From Clostridiales bacterium UBA4706 (lineage in GTDB: Bacteria > Bacillota > Clostridia > Oscillospirales > Oscillospiraceae), in the NCBI GenBank assembly GCA_002404605.1, contig DHKA01000055.1, positions 4,284 to 32,277 of the forward strand: 27,994 bases of DNA. The letters run 5' to 3'. The notes under the pieces are model-generated. The model was given only the letters and a program-made list of their open reading frames with translations, ran no database searches and was not told the DNA's origin. Positions 14,424-21,283 of this stretch are shown piece after piece. The position numbers were made by a program, and so were the translations under genes. How positions within the stretch are numbered: position 1 is the stretch's first letter; the number at the start of each line of letters is the position of its first letter.

Positions 14424-14457
14424 CCGCGCCCCGGCAGAGTTTTCTGCTGGGGCGCGG
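14424..14457 (+). terminator. Rho-independent terminator after ppa
   Basis: CCGCGCCCCGGCAGA pairs with TCTGCTGGGGCGCGG (one G-T wobble), a small T-rich loop, then TTCTTTCTT. Confidence 0.85.
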
Positions 14458-14464
14458 TTCTTTC

Positions 14465-14493
14465 TTGCAATCCGGTGCGAAGTACGCTACTAT
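14465..14493 (+). promoter_or_regulatory. Possible promoter of the DUF805 gene
   Basis: TTGCAA (14465-14470), 17 bp, TACTAT (14488-14493), 39 bp before the ATG. Imperfect in both boxes. Confidence 0.45.
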
Positions 14494-14531
14494 ATCCTTA
14501 CAACAAATATAAATTAAAAGGAGAGAAATCT

Positions 14532-15014
14532 ATGAGCTTTCAGGATGCGATCCGATCCGTATTCCAGAAGTACATCTGCTTTTCCGGCCGCGCGCGGCGC
14601 AGCGAGTACTAGTACTTTGCACTGCTCAACTGGGCCGTGAGCGCGGTACTCACGGCGATAGCCCACAACTCCGACAGCAGCTTTGCTTCGCTGCTTCTCA
14701 CGCTGTGGAACATCGGCGTGTTCCTGCCGAGCCTCGGCGTCTGCTGGCGGCGTCTGCACGACATCGGCCGCAGCGGCGCGTGGTTCTTCCTGAACTTCAT
14801 CCCTCTTGTCGGGCAGATCATTCTGATCGTCTGGCTCTGCAAGGACAGCCAGCCCGGCTGGAACCAGTACGGCGACAGCCCCAAGTACCCCACCAACGGC
14901 GGCGGGTACGGCGGCTATGGACAGGGCGGTTACGGCCAGAATTCGTACGGCGGACAGAACCCGTATGGCCAGAACAACGGTCAGAATAACGGCGGCTACA
15001 ACTGGAAGCCCTGA
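14532..15014 (+). pseudogene. DUF805 membrane protein interrupted by one amber codon
   Basis: The frame opens with AAGGAG and ATG 14532 and reads MSFQDAIRSVFQKYICFSGR then ARRSEY, TAG (14610-14612, codon 27), YFALLNWAVS and on for 134 more codons to a stop at 15014. DUF805 proteins have Trp in the constant SEYWYF motif exactly where TAG stands, so a single TGG-to-TAG change explains it. The rest is normal: three more hydrophobic spans, RRLHDIGRSGAWFF, WLCKDSQPG, and a Gly/Tyr/Asn/Gln-rich tail of GGYGQ-like repeats. A GTG at 14637 could restart a shortened product. Other genes in this window end in TAG, so reassignment is unlikely. Confidence 0.85.
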
Positions 15015-15053
15015 CGAGCCCGATATTTTCGCGAAAAGGAAGCGCACCCATCC

Positions 15054-15893
15054 ATGAACTGCATTGACCTGCACATCCATACCACCGCCTCGGACGGCAC
15101 GGACTCGCCGCGCGCCGCCGTGGAAAAGGCGGCGTCTCTCGGCCTTGCCGCCGTGAGCATTACCGACCACGACAGCGTCTCCGGCGTGCCGGAGGCGATG
15201 CGCGCGGGTGCGGAGGTCGGCGTGGAGGTCGTGCCGGGGATCGAGGTATCCTCGGACTACCGCGACAACAACGTCCACATCCTCGGCTATTTCATCGATC
15301 CTGCCGCGCCGCAGCTGCGCCCGGTGCTCGACTGGGTAAAGACCGAGCGGGACGAGCGCAACGAGAAGATCGCCGCGATGTTCGAGCGCGACGGGTTTGA
15401 CATCTCCATCGCGCAGCTGCGCAAGGAATACCCGGATTCCGTGCTTGGCCGCCCGCACTTCTGCGAGCATCTGATGCGCAAGGGGTACATCTCCTCCGTG
15501 AAGGAGGGGTTTGAAAAGTACCTCGGCGAGGGCAAGCCGTACTATCTGCCGAAGCGCCGCATCTCCATTGCGAAGGCCGTGGAGACGATCGTCGCCGCGG
15601 GCGGCGTGCCGGTGCTGGCGCACCCGATGCAGTATCACTACCCCGAGCCGGAGCTCATTGAGCTGATCGAAACGGCGAAGGCGCTCGGCATCCGGGCGCT
15701 GGAGGCGTATTACTCCGAGTTCTCCGCCGAACAGACCGCATGGCTGCTGCGGGCGGCGGATAAATACGGCATGGGCGTTTCCGGCGGCAGCGACTACCAC
15801 GGCACGCGAAAAACGCACATCTCCATGGGAACGGGCTGCGGCAATCTTGCGATACCGTACTCGGTGCTCGAAGAGCTCAAAATGCTGCGATAA
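15054..15893 (+). CDS. PHP-domain phosphoesterase (RNase AM / YciV-like)
   Basis: 279-aa metal-dependent phosphoesterase. PHP motifs are in order: DLHIHTTASDG (His7, His9), SITDHDSVSG (Asp and His), PGIEVSSDY (Glu), NVHILGYF, PVLAHPMQY and the closing SGGSDYHGTRK. This set, and the insertion after the Glu with a GRPHFCEHLM segment, matches the YciV/TrpH group that removes 5' nucleotides or hydrolyses 3',5'-nucleoside bisphosphates. Cytoplasmic, normal length. It starts 39 bp after the DUF805 frame with AAAGGA upstream. Confidence 0.88.
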   Translation: MNCIDLHIHTTASDGTDSPRAAVEKAASLGLAAVSITDHDSVSGVPEAMRAGAEVGVEVVPGIEVSSDYRDNNVHILGYFIDPAAPQLRPVLDWVKTERDERNEKIAAMFERDGFDISIAQLRKEYPDSVLGRPHFCEHLMRKGYISSVKEGFEKYLGEGKPYYLPKRRISIAKAVETIVAAGGVPVLAHPMQYHYPEPELIELIETAKALGIRALEAYYSEFSAEQTAWLLRAADKYGMGVSGGSDYHGTRKTHISMGTGCGNLAIPYSVLEELKMLR

Positions 15894-15913
15894 TAGATAA
15901 TAATAAAGATGTT

Positions 15914-15950
15914 CCCCGCTTTCCAAAAGGAAAGCGGGGATCGTGTTTTT
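15914..15950 (+). terminator. Rho-independent terminator after the PHP gene
   Basis: CCCCGCTTTCC and GGAAAGCGGGG with a 4-nt A loop, then a short spacer and T5 (15946-15950). Confidence 0.83.
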
Positions 15951-16078
15951 ATTACGTCAAGGCCTCCGGCATAACCGGCGGTTTTGCCTTGCCCGCTTTC
16001 GCGGTCCGGTACACTTGTCTTCGGGGGCTTCTTTTTCCCCTCCGCCGGAGCGGCTCTTTCGTGGAGGCATTGCTTTAT

Positions 16079-16378
16079 TCAGCCGTCGAGATCGATGTCG
16101 CCGCTGACGGTCTCGATCTTGAGCGTTCTCGCGCCGTCCCCGTTGGGGCGCACGCCGGAAATACTGCCGCTCACGGTAGCGGCCGTGCCGCCGAATTCGT
16201 CCACGTGCAGCAGCTCGCCGGAGACGCTGCCGCTCGTGGAGGTGAATGTGAGGCTCTGCGTATCGACCTCGTCCAACTCCAGATCGCCGCTGGTCGTGTC
16301 GGTCCCGATGCTCCCGGCGGAAACGTCGTCCAGGTCGATGTATCCGCTCGTGGAGTGCAGCGTCAGCGCGCCGGTGAG
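16079..16378 (-). pseudogene. DUF4097-type beta-helix protein, 3' remnant
   Basis: About 100 codons on the minus strand in one frame: LTGALTLHSTSGYIDLDD, TSGDLELDEVDTQSL, TSGSVSG and VSGSISG, and a final VSGDIDLDG before TGA. The repeated T/S-S-G-D/S-hydrophobic turns are the hallmark of DUF4097 adhesin-like beta-helices. There is no start, signal or membrane anchor. An in-frame TAG at 16381-16379 immediately precedes it, and that TAG is the stop of the upstream DUF2201-type fragment. It therefore looks like the tail of a gene whose front was lost in a deletion. Confidence 0.75.
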
Positions 16379-16963
16379 CTACCGGGCTGCGCCCGTCTTC
16401 TGCTCCGGCGGGAGGTACCACAGCGCGTGGTCGTCCGCGGCGAAGCACCGGCGTATCTCCGCCCGCTTCTGCGGAGAGAGGGGCGTCTCGCGGAGATAGT
16501 GATAAATTTTCTCAGCAGTGAGGAATTTGAGCTTCGCGGCGAGCTCAGTGATGTATGGCGTCTGTTCGGTCTCCCGCGCGCAGGCGGTGCAGGGCAGGGC
16601 CAGATCGCGGATGGCGTTTTCCGCGGCGATGTCGCAGGCAAGATCCCAGAACTCGCGGTCGATGAGCGTATCGACAAAGGCGTGATGGAACACGCAGTGG
16701 AACACCATGTGCAGATAGTCGCGCACGACGGCGTTCTGCTCGCCGTGGTAGCGCAGCAGCACCCACGTCGGGGAATAGAAGATATGCGCGCCGTCCACGG
16801 CAGCGCTCTCGAGCAGCAGCGGATTGAGCGGCGGCACGGACACAAGCGCAAAGCGCCTCAGCGCCAGATCGAGAAAGCGCAGATTGACCAGCAGCGTGTT
16901 GTGCGAAAGGATCAAAATGTCTTTGACCAGCGCCTCGCGCCTGCCCGCGGCTTCGTTTTCCAT
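16379..16963 (-). pseudogene. DUF2201/VWA-like putative metallopeptidase gene, 3' truncated
   Basis: 194 residues matching the N-terminal domain of DUF2201 proteins (putative metallopeptidase plus C-terminal VWA-like domain, usually around 400 aa or more by recollection). Seen are FYSPTWVLLRY, the histidine cluster HMVFHCVFHH (85-94), DLACDIAAENAI and HALWYLPPEQ, after which the frame hits TAG. The VWA-like half is missing. Partner genes of this family are MoxR-type AAA ATPases; none is visible here. Start: ATG 16963 (MENEAAG), about 40 nt after a good promoter; an ATG at 17014 lies inside that promoter. It could still make a stable N-terminal domain. Confidence 0.72.
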
Positions 16964-17004
16964 GATCGGCCCCCACAACGGCGGATATTGACGATTCTGC
17001 GCAA

Positions 17005-17033
17005 ATTTTACCATATTTCCGGAGCGATTTCAA
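17005..17033 (-). promoter_or_regulatory. Promoter of the DUF2201-type gene
   Basis: On the minus strand TTGAAA (17033-17028), 17 bp, TAAAAT (17010-17005). Transcription would start near 16998, which rules out the ATG at 17014 as start codon. Confidence 0.72.
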
Positions 17034-17181
17034 GCACACCGGCCGCCCTGCGGCGCGCTTATTCGTCATTATTCCAATAACATCACGGCCGCAGCCCTAT
17101 AAACCGGACTTCGGCACAGAGAGAAATTTTCCGCAGTCGCAAAAAAGCGCCCTCTCCGGTGGACCGAACCGGAAAACGGAC

Positions 17182-17229
17182 AAAAAATCCCCTCCCATGC
17201 AGGAAAAGAAAGGGCTGCAAGGGAGGGAA
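17182..17229 (-). terminator. Terminator of the lacI-family gene
   Basis: Read on the minus strand, CCCTCCCTTGCA pairs with TGCATGGGAGGG across a 14-nt loop and is followed by GATTTTTTG. It lies about 65 bp after the regulator's stop. The rest of the 17034-17294 gap shows nothing recognisable. Confidence 0.8.
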
Positions 17230-17294
17230 TCTTGTGTTGTCCGTATATGGATTCCGGGCTGTTCGTTTTTCGGGAGGACGTTTTGTATACAGGG

Positions 17295-18326
17295 TCAGCC
17301 GGCGGCGGGGTTCGGCGGGGCGGGGGATTCGCGTACCTGGAGCGTCGGCGTGAGGATCACGCGGCGGGGCTGCGGCTCGGCGCCCGCCTCGTTTTCCATG
17401 ATGATGCGGATGGACTCCTGCGCAATCTCGCGCAGCGGCTGGTGGATGGTGGAGAGCGTCGGCGTCACCATGGTACACAGCTGGATATCGTCCATGCCGA
17501 GGAGAGAGACGTCCTCCGGCACGCGGTAGCCCTGCTTGGTAAGGCTTTTGAGCACCGCCGCGGCCATGATGTCGTTCTGCGCCCAGATCGCCGTCGGGAG
17601 CGCGCGTCCGACGTAGTCCGCCATGAGCACTTCGTTTGCGGCGAGGCCGGTCTCAAAGTCCGGCAGATCGGTCTGCGAATACTGCCATTCGAGCTGCGCC
17701 TGATATTTGGCGAGCCCGTCGCGGAAGCCGTCCAGACGGTCGCGCGCCCACTGCGTGATGCGCGGGCCGGTGATGGTGGCGACGCGCTTGTGCCCGATGC
17801 TCCCGAGATACTCGCCCGCCATCACACCGGCGAGATAGTTGTCCGTTGCGACATTGGAAAAGCTGTCCACATTGATGCGGCGGCCCACGATCACGACCGG
17901 TATCCGCCGCTCCTCCTGCTCGAGCAGGGACTGCACGGCGCGGGTCTCGTCGTAAATGAGATAAAGAATGATCCCGTCGATGTTGCGGCTGAAATAGGTG
18001 TTCAGCAGCTCCTTTTCGGTCTCGTACCGGTTGTGGTGGTTCCCGAGGATCAGCGTGTAGCCCTTTTCCTGCAGAAGGCGGCTCGTGTGCTGGATCATCG
18101 TGGCGCTCGTGTGGTGGATCGCATCCGGCACGATCAGCGCGATCTGACGGCTGTTGCGCGTGCGCAAACCGCTTGCCACAAGGTTGGGGCGATAGTTGAG
18201 CTTTTTCATAGCCGCCTGGATCGTTTTGCGGGTCTTGGGGTCTACCATGCCCGGATTGTTGATGGCGCGGGAGACCGTAGTGGGGGATACGCCGGAGAGT
18301 GCCGCTACATCTTTCAAAGAGACCAT
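17295..18326 (-). CDS. LacI-family transcriptional regulator of the TRAP/sugar operon
   Basis: 343-aa repressor. The N-terminal HTH is canonical: SLKDVAALSGVSPTTVSRAIN followed by the hinge LNYRPNLVASGLRTRNS. The periplasmic-binding-protein-like core has IALIVPD, NIDGIILYLIYDE, VATDNYLAGVMAGEYL, GHKRVATITGP, PTAIWAQNDIMAAAVLKSL and DVSLLGMDDIQLCTMVTPTLSTIHQP. Family members bind sugars or sugar acids as inducers. It is divergent from the operon that begins at 18666 and the region between them holds two operator candidates. The ribosome site is modest (GGAAGGG, about 13 nt away). Confidence 0.92.
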   Translation of the reverse strand: MVSLKDVAALSGVSPTTVSRAINNPGMVDPKTRKTIQAAMKKLNYRPNLVASGLRTRNSRQIALIVPDAIHHTSATMIQHTSRLLQEKGYTLILGNHHNRYETEKELLNTYFSRNIDGIILYLIYDETRAVQSLLEQEERRIPVVIVGRRINVDSFSNVATDNYLAGVMAGEYLGSIGHKRVATITGPRITQWARDRLDGFRDGLAKYQAQLEWQYSQTDLPDFETGLAANEVLMADYVGRALPTAIWAQNDIMAAAVLKSLTKQGYRVPEDVSLLGMDDIQLCTMVTPTLSTIHQPLREIAQESIRIIMENEAGAEPQPRRVILTPTLQVRESPAPPNPAAG

Positions 18327-18373
18327 GCGCTGAACCGCCCTTCCATTCTTTTTGCTAAAGCTAGTGTAATATG

Positions 18374-18402
18374 ACTATACCGTGACGGAAGGGAAAAGTC
18401 AA
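18374..18402 (-). promoter_or_regulatory. Promoter of the lacI-family gene
   Basis: On the minus strand TTGACT (18402-18397), 17 bp, TATAGT (18379-18374), 48 bp before the start codon. Confidence 0.75.
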
Positions 18403-18432
18403 TGAAAACCGTCAGGAAAATGCAAATAAAAA

Positions 18433-18446
18433 TGAAATCGTTTCCA
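18433..18446. promoter_or_regulatory. Operator candidate 1 (LacI-family or cre)
   Basis: TGAAATCGTTTCCA, a CG-centred near-palindrome. It fits both a local LacI-family operator and the CcpA cre pattern TGWAANCGNTNWCA with one mismatch. It lies about 30 bp upstream of the lacI-family promoter -35 and 127 bp upstream of the operon -35. Confidence 0.65.
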
Positions 18447-18572
18447 CTGAACGCCCGCGGTGAGACTTCGGCAGAGAGGATCGGTATTTTCTGTGGCAAG
18501 CAACCAAACGATACGAGATGCGTTCTGTGAAATATGTCAATTACAACAAGAGATTTTTGGCACTTTCCAGTA

Positions 18573-18601
18573 TTGACGCTGTCTGTAAATCGTAATATCA
18601 T
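18573..18601 (+). promoter_or_regulatory. Promoter of the sugar/TRAP operon
   Basis: TTGACG (18573-18578), 17 bp, TATCAT (18596-18601). Transcription would start near 18608, inside operator candidate 2. The remainder of the 18327-18665 divergent gap shows no further elements I can support. Confidence 0.75.
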
Positions 18602-18606
18602 ACTTA

Positions 18607-18622
18607 ATGCAAACGATTTCAT
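18607..18622. promoter_or_regulatory. Operator candidate 2, over the operon start site
   Basis: ATGCAAACGATTTCAT, a 16-bp CG-centred near-palindrome sharing the TGnAAnCGnTTnCA skeleton of operator 1. It begins 5 bp after the -10, so a bound repressor would block initiation. Centre-to-centre distance to operator 1 is 175 bp. Confidence 0.7.
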
Positions 18623-18665
18623 CACGACGCCGCGTGAGCGGCGGACGAGAAAGGAAGGACTATTT

Positions 18666-19559
18666 ATGAATCTTCTGGAAATGAATCCCCACGAGACCCG
18701 GTATATTCCCCTGATCGGCAGCCCCATCGGCGGCTCCACAGCCTCGTATCTTTACAACCAGATCTTTGCCGCCTTCGGCGTCAACGCGATGTCCTACCCG
18801 GTAGAGGTCAAGAAGGGCGAGCTGCCGGAGTTTCTGGCCGCCGTCAAGTTTATGAATACCCCCGGCTGCATCCTCACATCCCCCCACAAGCAGGACATCA
18901 TCCAGTACATCGACGACGTGGACGAGGCCTCCCGCGTGTTCCGCTCCGTGAATACGCTCCGCTTCCACGAGGACGGCCGCATCGAGGGCCACGGTCTGGA
19001 CGGCAAGGGCGTCATCGGCGCGTTTGACGACAACGGCGTGGATCTCAAGGGCAAGGAAGTCGTCATGCTCGGCGCCGGCGGCATCAGCGGCATTTTTGCC
19101 ACCGAGCTCGCCAACCGCGGCATCCGCAAGCTCACGATCCTCAACCGCACGGTGGACAAGGCCCGCTATGTGACCGAGACGCTCGCCGCGCGCACTCCCG
19201 TGGAGACCGCCTGCGGCGAATATACGCCGGAGAACGCCCGCCGCGCCGTGGAGACCGCCGACATCCTCATCCAGGCCACGACGCTCGGCATGAAGGGCTC
19301 CGGCCACAACCACCCCGACCTCTCCTTCATGGAAGCGCTGCCGGAAGGCGCGTGGGTCATGGAAGCCGTTTCCAACCCGCCGGAGACCGCGGTGATCAAA
19401 AAGGCGCAGGAGCTCGGGCTGCACACCGTTATGGGCATGGAGATGCTCGTCAACCAGGTCAGCGCCATCTGCAAGTTCATTCTGGACTGGGAAGCGCCGG
19501 AAGAGGCCAAGAAGATCGGCATCGACTTCTACTGCAACCTGTTCAACTACCACAAGTAA
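18666..19559 (+). CDS. AroE/shikimate dehydrogenase-like oxidoreductase, altered pocket
   Basis: 297-aa two-domain NAD(P)-dependent dehydrogenase of the AroE/YdiB family. Catalytic Lys75 (TSPHK), Asn96 (VNT) and Asp112 (LDGKG) match K65, N86 and D102 of E. coli AroE at identical spacing, and MLVNQ keeps the conserved Gln. The cofactor loop is GAGGISG (136-142) followed by LNRT. The substrate pocket differs: S14 is kept as Ser24 but S16 becomes Ala26 (PIGGSTAS instead of PIxHSxSP), and the NTD triad is GLD, so T101 becomes Leu111. With no other shikimate gene nearby, a different substrate, such as a ring-form polyol acid, is likely. First gene of the operon; AAGGAAGG precedes the ATG. Confidence 0.85.
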   Translation: MNLLEMNPHETRYIPLIGSPIGGSTASYLYNQIFAAFGVNAMSYPVEVKKGELPEFLAAVKFMNTPGCILTSPHKQDIIQYIDDVDEASRVFRSVNTLRFHEDGRIEGHGLDGKGVIGAFDDNGVDLKGKEVVMLGAGGISGIFATELANRGIRKLTILNRTVDKARYVTETLAARTPVETACGEYTPENARRAVETADILIQATTLGMKGSGHNHPDLSFMEALPEGAWVMEAVSNPPETAVIKKAQELGLHTVMGMEMLVNQVSAICKFILDWEAPEEAKKIGIDFYCNLFNYHK

Positions 19560-19643
19560 ATCCCGGAACGATCCCCCCTGAATACCTCCGGACAAAACCG
19601 GAAACAAATAGAAACGACAAGAAAGAAAAAGGAGAGCTTCACC

Positions 19644-20687
19644 ATGAAAAAGACCCTCGCGATCCTTCTGGCCATGGTAATGGTCCTGTCCCTGCTGACC
19701 GCCTGCGGCAGCACGGCGAACACCTCCGCCACGGGAGAGCCCGCCAAGACCGGCGATGCGGCTCCCGCCGAAACGATCGTTCTCAAGCTCGGCCACAACA
19801 GCAACGCCGAATCCATGTACAACCAGGGCTGCGAAAAGTTCGCCCAGCTCGTGGAAGAGTACACCAACGGCACCGTGAAGATTGAGATCCACAACAGCGG
19901 CACGCTCGGCGACGAGGCCGAACTGCTCGACGGCGTCCGTATGGGCACGGTCAACATGGCTCTCATCAACTCCTCCCAGCTCGCCACCTACTGCAGCGAA
20001 TTCTCCGTTCTGAGCCTTCCGTTCCTGTTCGAGAGCTATGACCACATCGAAGCGGTCGTCAACAACGAAGAGATCTGCAAGATCCTCTCCGATGACGCTC
20101 TCAACAACGGTGGCGTGCAGCTGCTCATGCCCTTCTGGGCCGACGGCTTCCGTCACTTTGTCAACGCCAAGCACGAGGTCGCCACTCCGGACGACATGAA
20201 GGGTCTCAAGCTCCGCACCCCGGCATGGGAAGCTCTTATCGCCGCCACCGAGCAGTTCGGCGCCACCGCGCTCACCATGCCCTTCGGCGAAGCCTATGCG
20301 GGCGTTTCCTCCGGCACCGTGGACGGCATGGAGGGCACCTCCTGGTCGATCCTCGCCAACGGCATCAATGAGGTCTGCGACTACATGACGCTCGACGGCC
20401 ACGTCTACAGCCCCTCCGTTCTCATCATGAACGTGAAGGATTACACCGAGAAGCTCACCCCCGAGCAGGTCGAGGCCGTCACGAAGGCCGCCGCCGAAGC
20501 CGGTCAGTGGGAGACCAACCTCGTCAGCGACTCCGAACAGGAAGATCTCAAGAAACTCGCCGAGCTCGGAATGACCGTCACCGAAGTGGACAAGTCCCTC
20601 TGGATCGAGGCCGCGCAGCCCGTGTATGAGAAGTTCGCCAGCTCCTACGACCAGAACCTCATCGCGCTGATCGCCGCGCTCAAGTAA
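19644..20687 (+). CDS. dctP: TRAP transporter substrate-binding lipoprotein DctP
   Basis: 347-aa extracellular binding protein of a TRAP transporter. It has a lipoprotein signal MKKTLAILLAMVMVLSLLTAC with the lipidated Cys21, then a Ser/Thr/Ala linker. The DctP fold follows: LKLGHNSNAESMYNQGCEKFAQLV, NGTVKIEIHNSGTLGDEAELLDGVRMG, and GLKLRTPAWEALI, whose Arg normally clamps the ligand carboxylate, then PFGEAYAGVSSGTVDGMEG. So the ligand should be an organic or sugar acid. AAGGAG is 8 nt upstream of the ATG. A stable hairpin separates it from dctQ. Confidence 0.93.
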   Translation: MKKTLAILLAMVMVLSLLTACGSTANTSATGEPAKTGDAAPAETIVLKLGHNSNAESMYNQGCEKFAQLVEEYTNGTVKIEIHNSGTLGDEAELLDGVRMGTVNMALINSSQLATYCSEFSVLSLPFLFESYDHIEAVVNNEEICKILSDDALNNGGVQLLMPFWADGFRHFVNAKHEVATPDDMKGLKLRTPAWEALIAATEQFGATALTMPFGEAYAGVSSGTVDGMEGTSWSILANGINEVCDYMTLDGHVYSPSVLIMNVKDYTEKLTPEQVEAVTKAAAEAGQWETNLVSDSEQEDLKKLAELGMTVTEVDKSLWIEAAQPVYEKFASSYDQNLIALIAALK

Positions 20688-20724
20688 AACTTTCCTCCCT
20701 CCTGATTTTTCCCCGGCAACGCAG

Positions 20725-20761
20725 CGAGCGAATGCAGCCATCATCCCGCTGCATTCGCTCG
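20725..20761 (+). other. Intercistronic hairpin between dctP and dctQ
   Basis: CGAGCGAATGCAGC and its perfect complement GCTGCATTCGCTCG form a 14-bp stem with a 9-nt loop. No T run follows, so it is not a normal terminator. Such structures after binding-protein genes often protect the upstream message from 3' exonucleases or let only part of transcription continue, giving more DctP than membrane subunits. Confidence 0.75.
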
Positions 20762-20803
20762 TACTGTATCTGCGCAACTCCCGTATTCCACAAGGAGGTC
20801 TCC

Positions 20804-21283
20804 ATGAAAAAAGCCGAACACATTCTCTCGCTGGCGATCAAGACGGTCGTCACGATCCTTCTGCTCGCCCTTACGGTCCTTGTGACCTATACCGTTATCC
20901 TGCGCTATGTATTCAACAGCGGCATCCCCGCCGCCGAGGAGCTGGTGCGCTATCTCTTCGTATGGACGGCGTTCTTCGGCATCGTCCTCGGCGTGCAGGA
21001 AAAATCCCACATGAGCCTTACGTTCCTGCACGACTCCTTCCCAGGCTGCCGCCCGTATCTGAAGGGCATCTACTATGTGTGCAGCTACGTCTTCTGGGGC
21101 GTCATCGCCGTATACGGCTACCGGTTCACGGCCCAGGCCGCGACGGCGCGCTCTACGCTGCTGCCCATCACGCTCAACTATGTCTACGCCGCCGTGCCGA
21201 TCTGCGCGGTGCTCAGCATCATTTTCGTCACGTTCCAGCTCATTCACGAATTCATCAATAAAAAGGAGGAGGAAAACACATGA
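20804..21283 (+). CDS. dctQ: TRAP transporter small membrane subunit DctQ
   Basis: 159-aa membrane protein with four predicted spans: TVVTILLLALTVLVTYTVIL, LFVWTAFFGIVLGVQ, VCSYVFWGVIAVYGY and VPICAVLSIIFVTF. It keeps the family's central block, NSGIPAAEELVRYLFVWTAF followed by the EKSHM loop. I chose ATG 20804 (MKKAEH) because AAGGAGG lies 5 nt upstream; an upstream in-frame ATG at 20732 is inside the hairpin and would add an unlikely N-terminus. It overlaps dctM by 4 bp. Confidence 0.9.
   Translation: MKKAEHILSLAIKTVVTILLLALTVLVTYTVILRYVFNSGIPAAEELVRYLFVWTAFFGIVLGVQEKSHMSLTFLHDSFPGCRPYLKGIYYVCSYVFWGVIAVYGYRFTAQAATARSTLLPITLNYVYAAVPICAVLSIIFVTFQLIHEFINKKEEENT

Noticed and set aside
14610..14612. 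TAG as a sense codon (pyrrolysine or suppressed amber)
   Set aside because: TAG is used as the normal stop by the permease gene and others in this window, and the position is a conserved Trp that differs by one base.
15957..16070. 37-aa minus-strand ORF below the DUF4097 remnant
   Set aside because: It is basic and low-complexity, overlaps inverted repeats, and has no clear ribosome site.
20732..20803. Longer start for dctQ
   Set aside because: The ATG at 20732 is inside the intercistronic hairpin and adds a Cys/Ser-rich leader atypical of DctQ; the ATG at 20804 has an ideal ribosome site.
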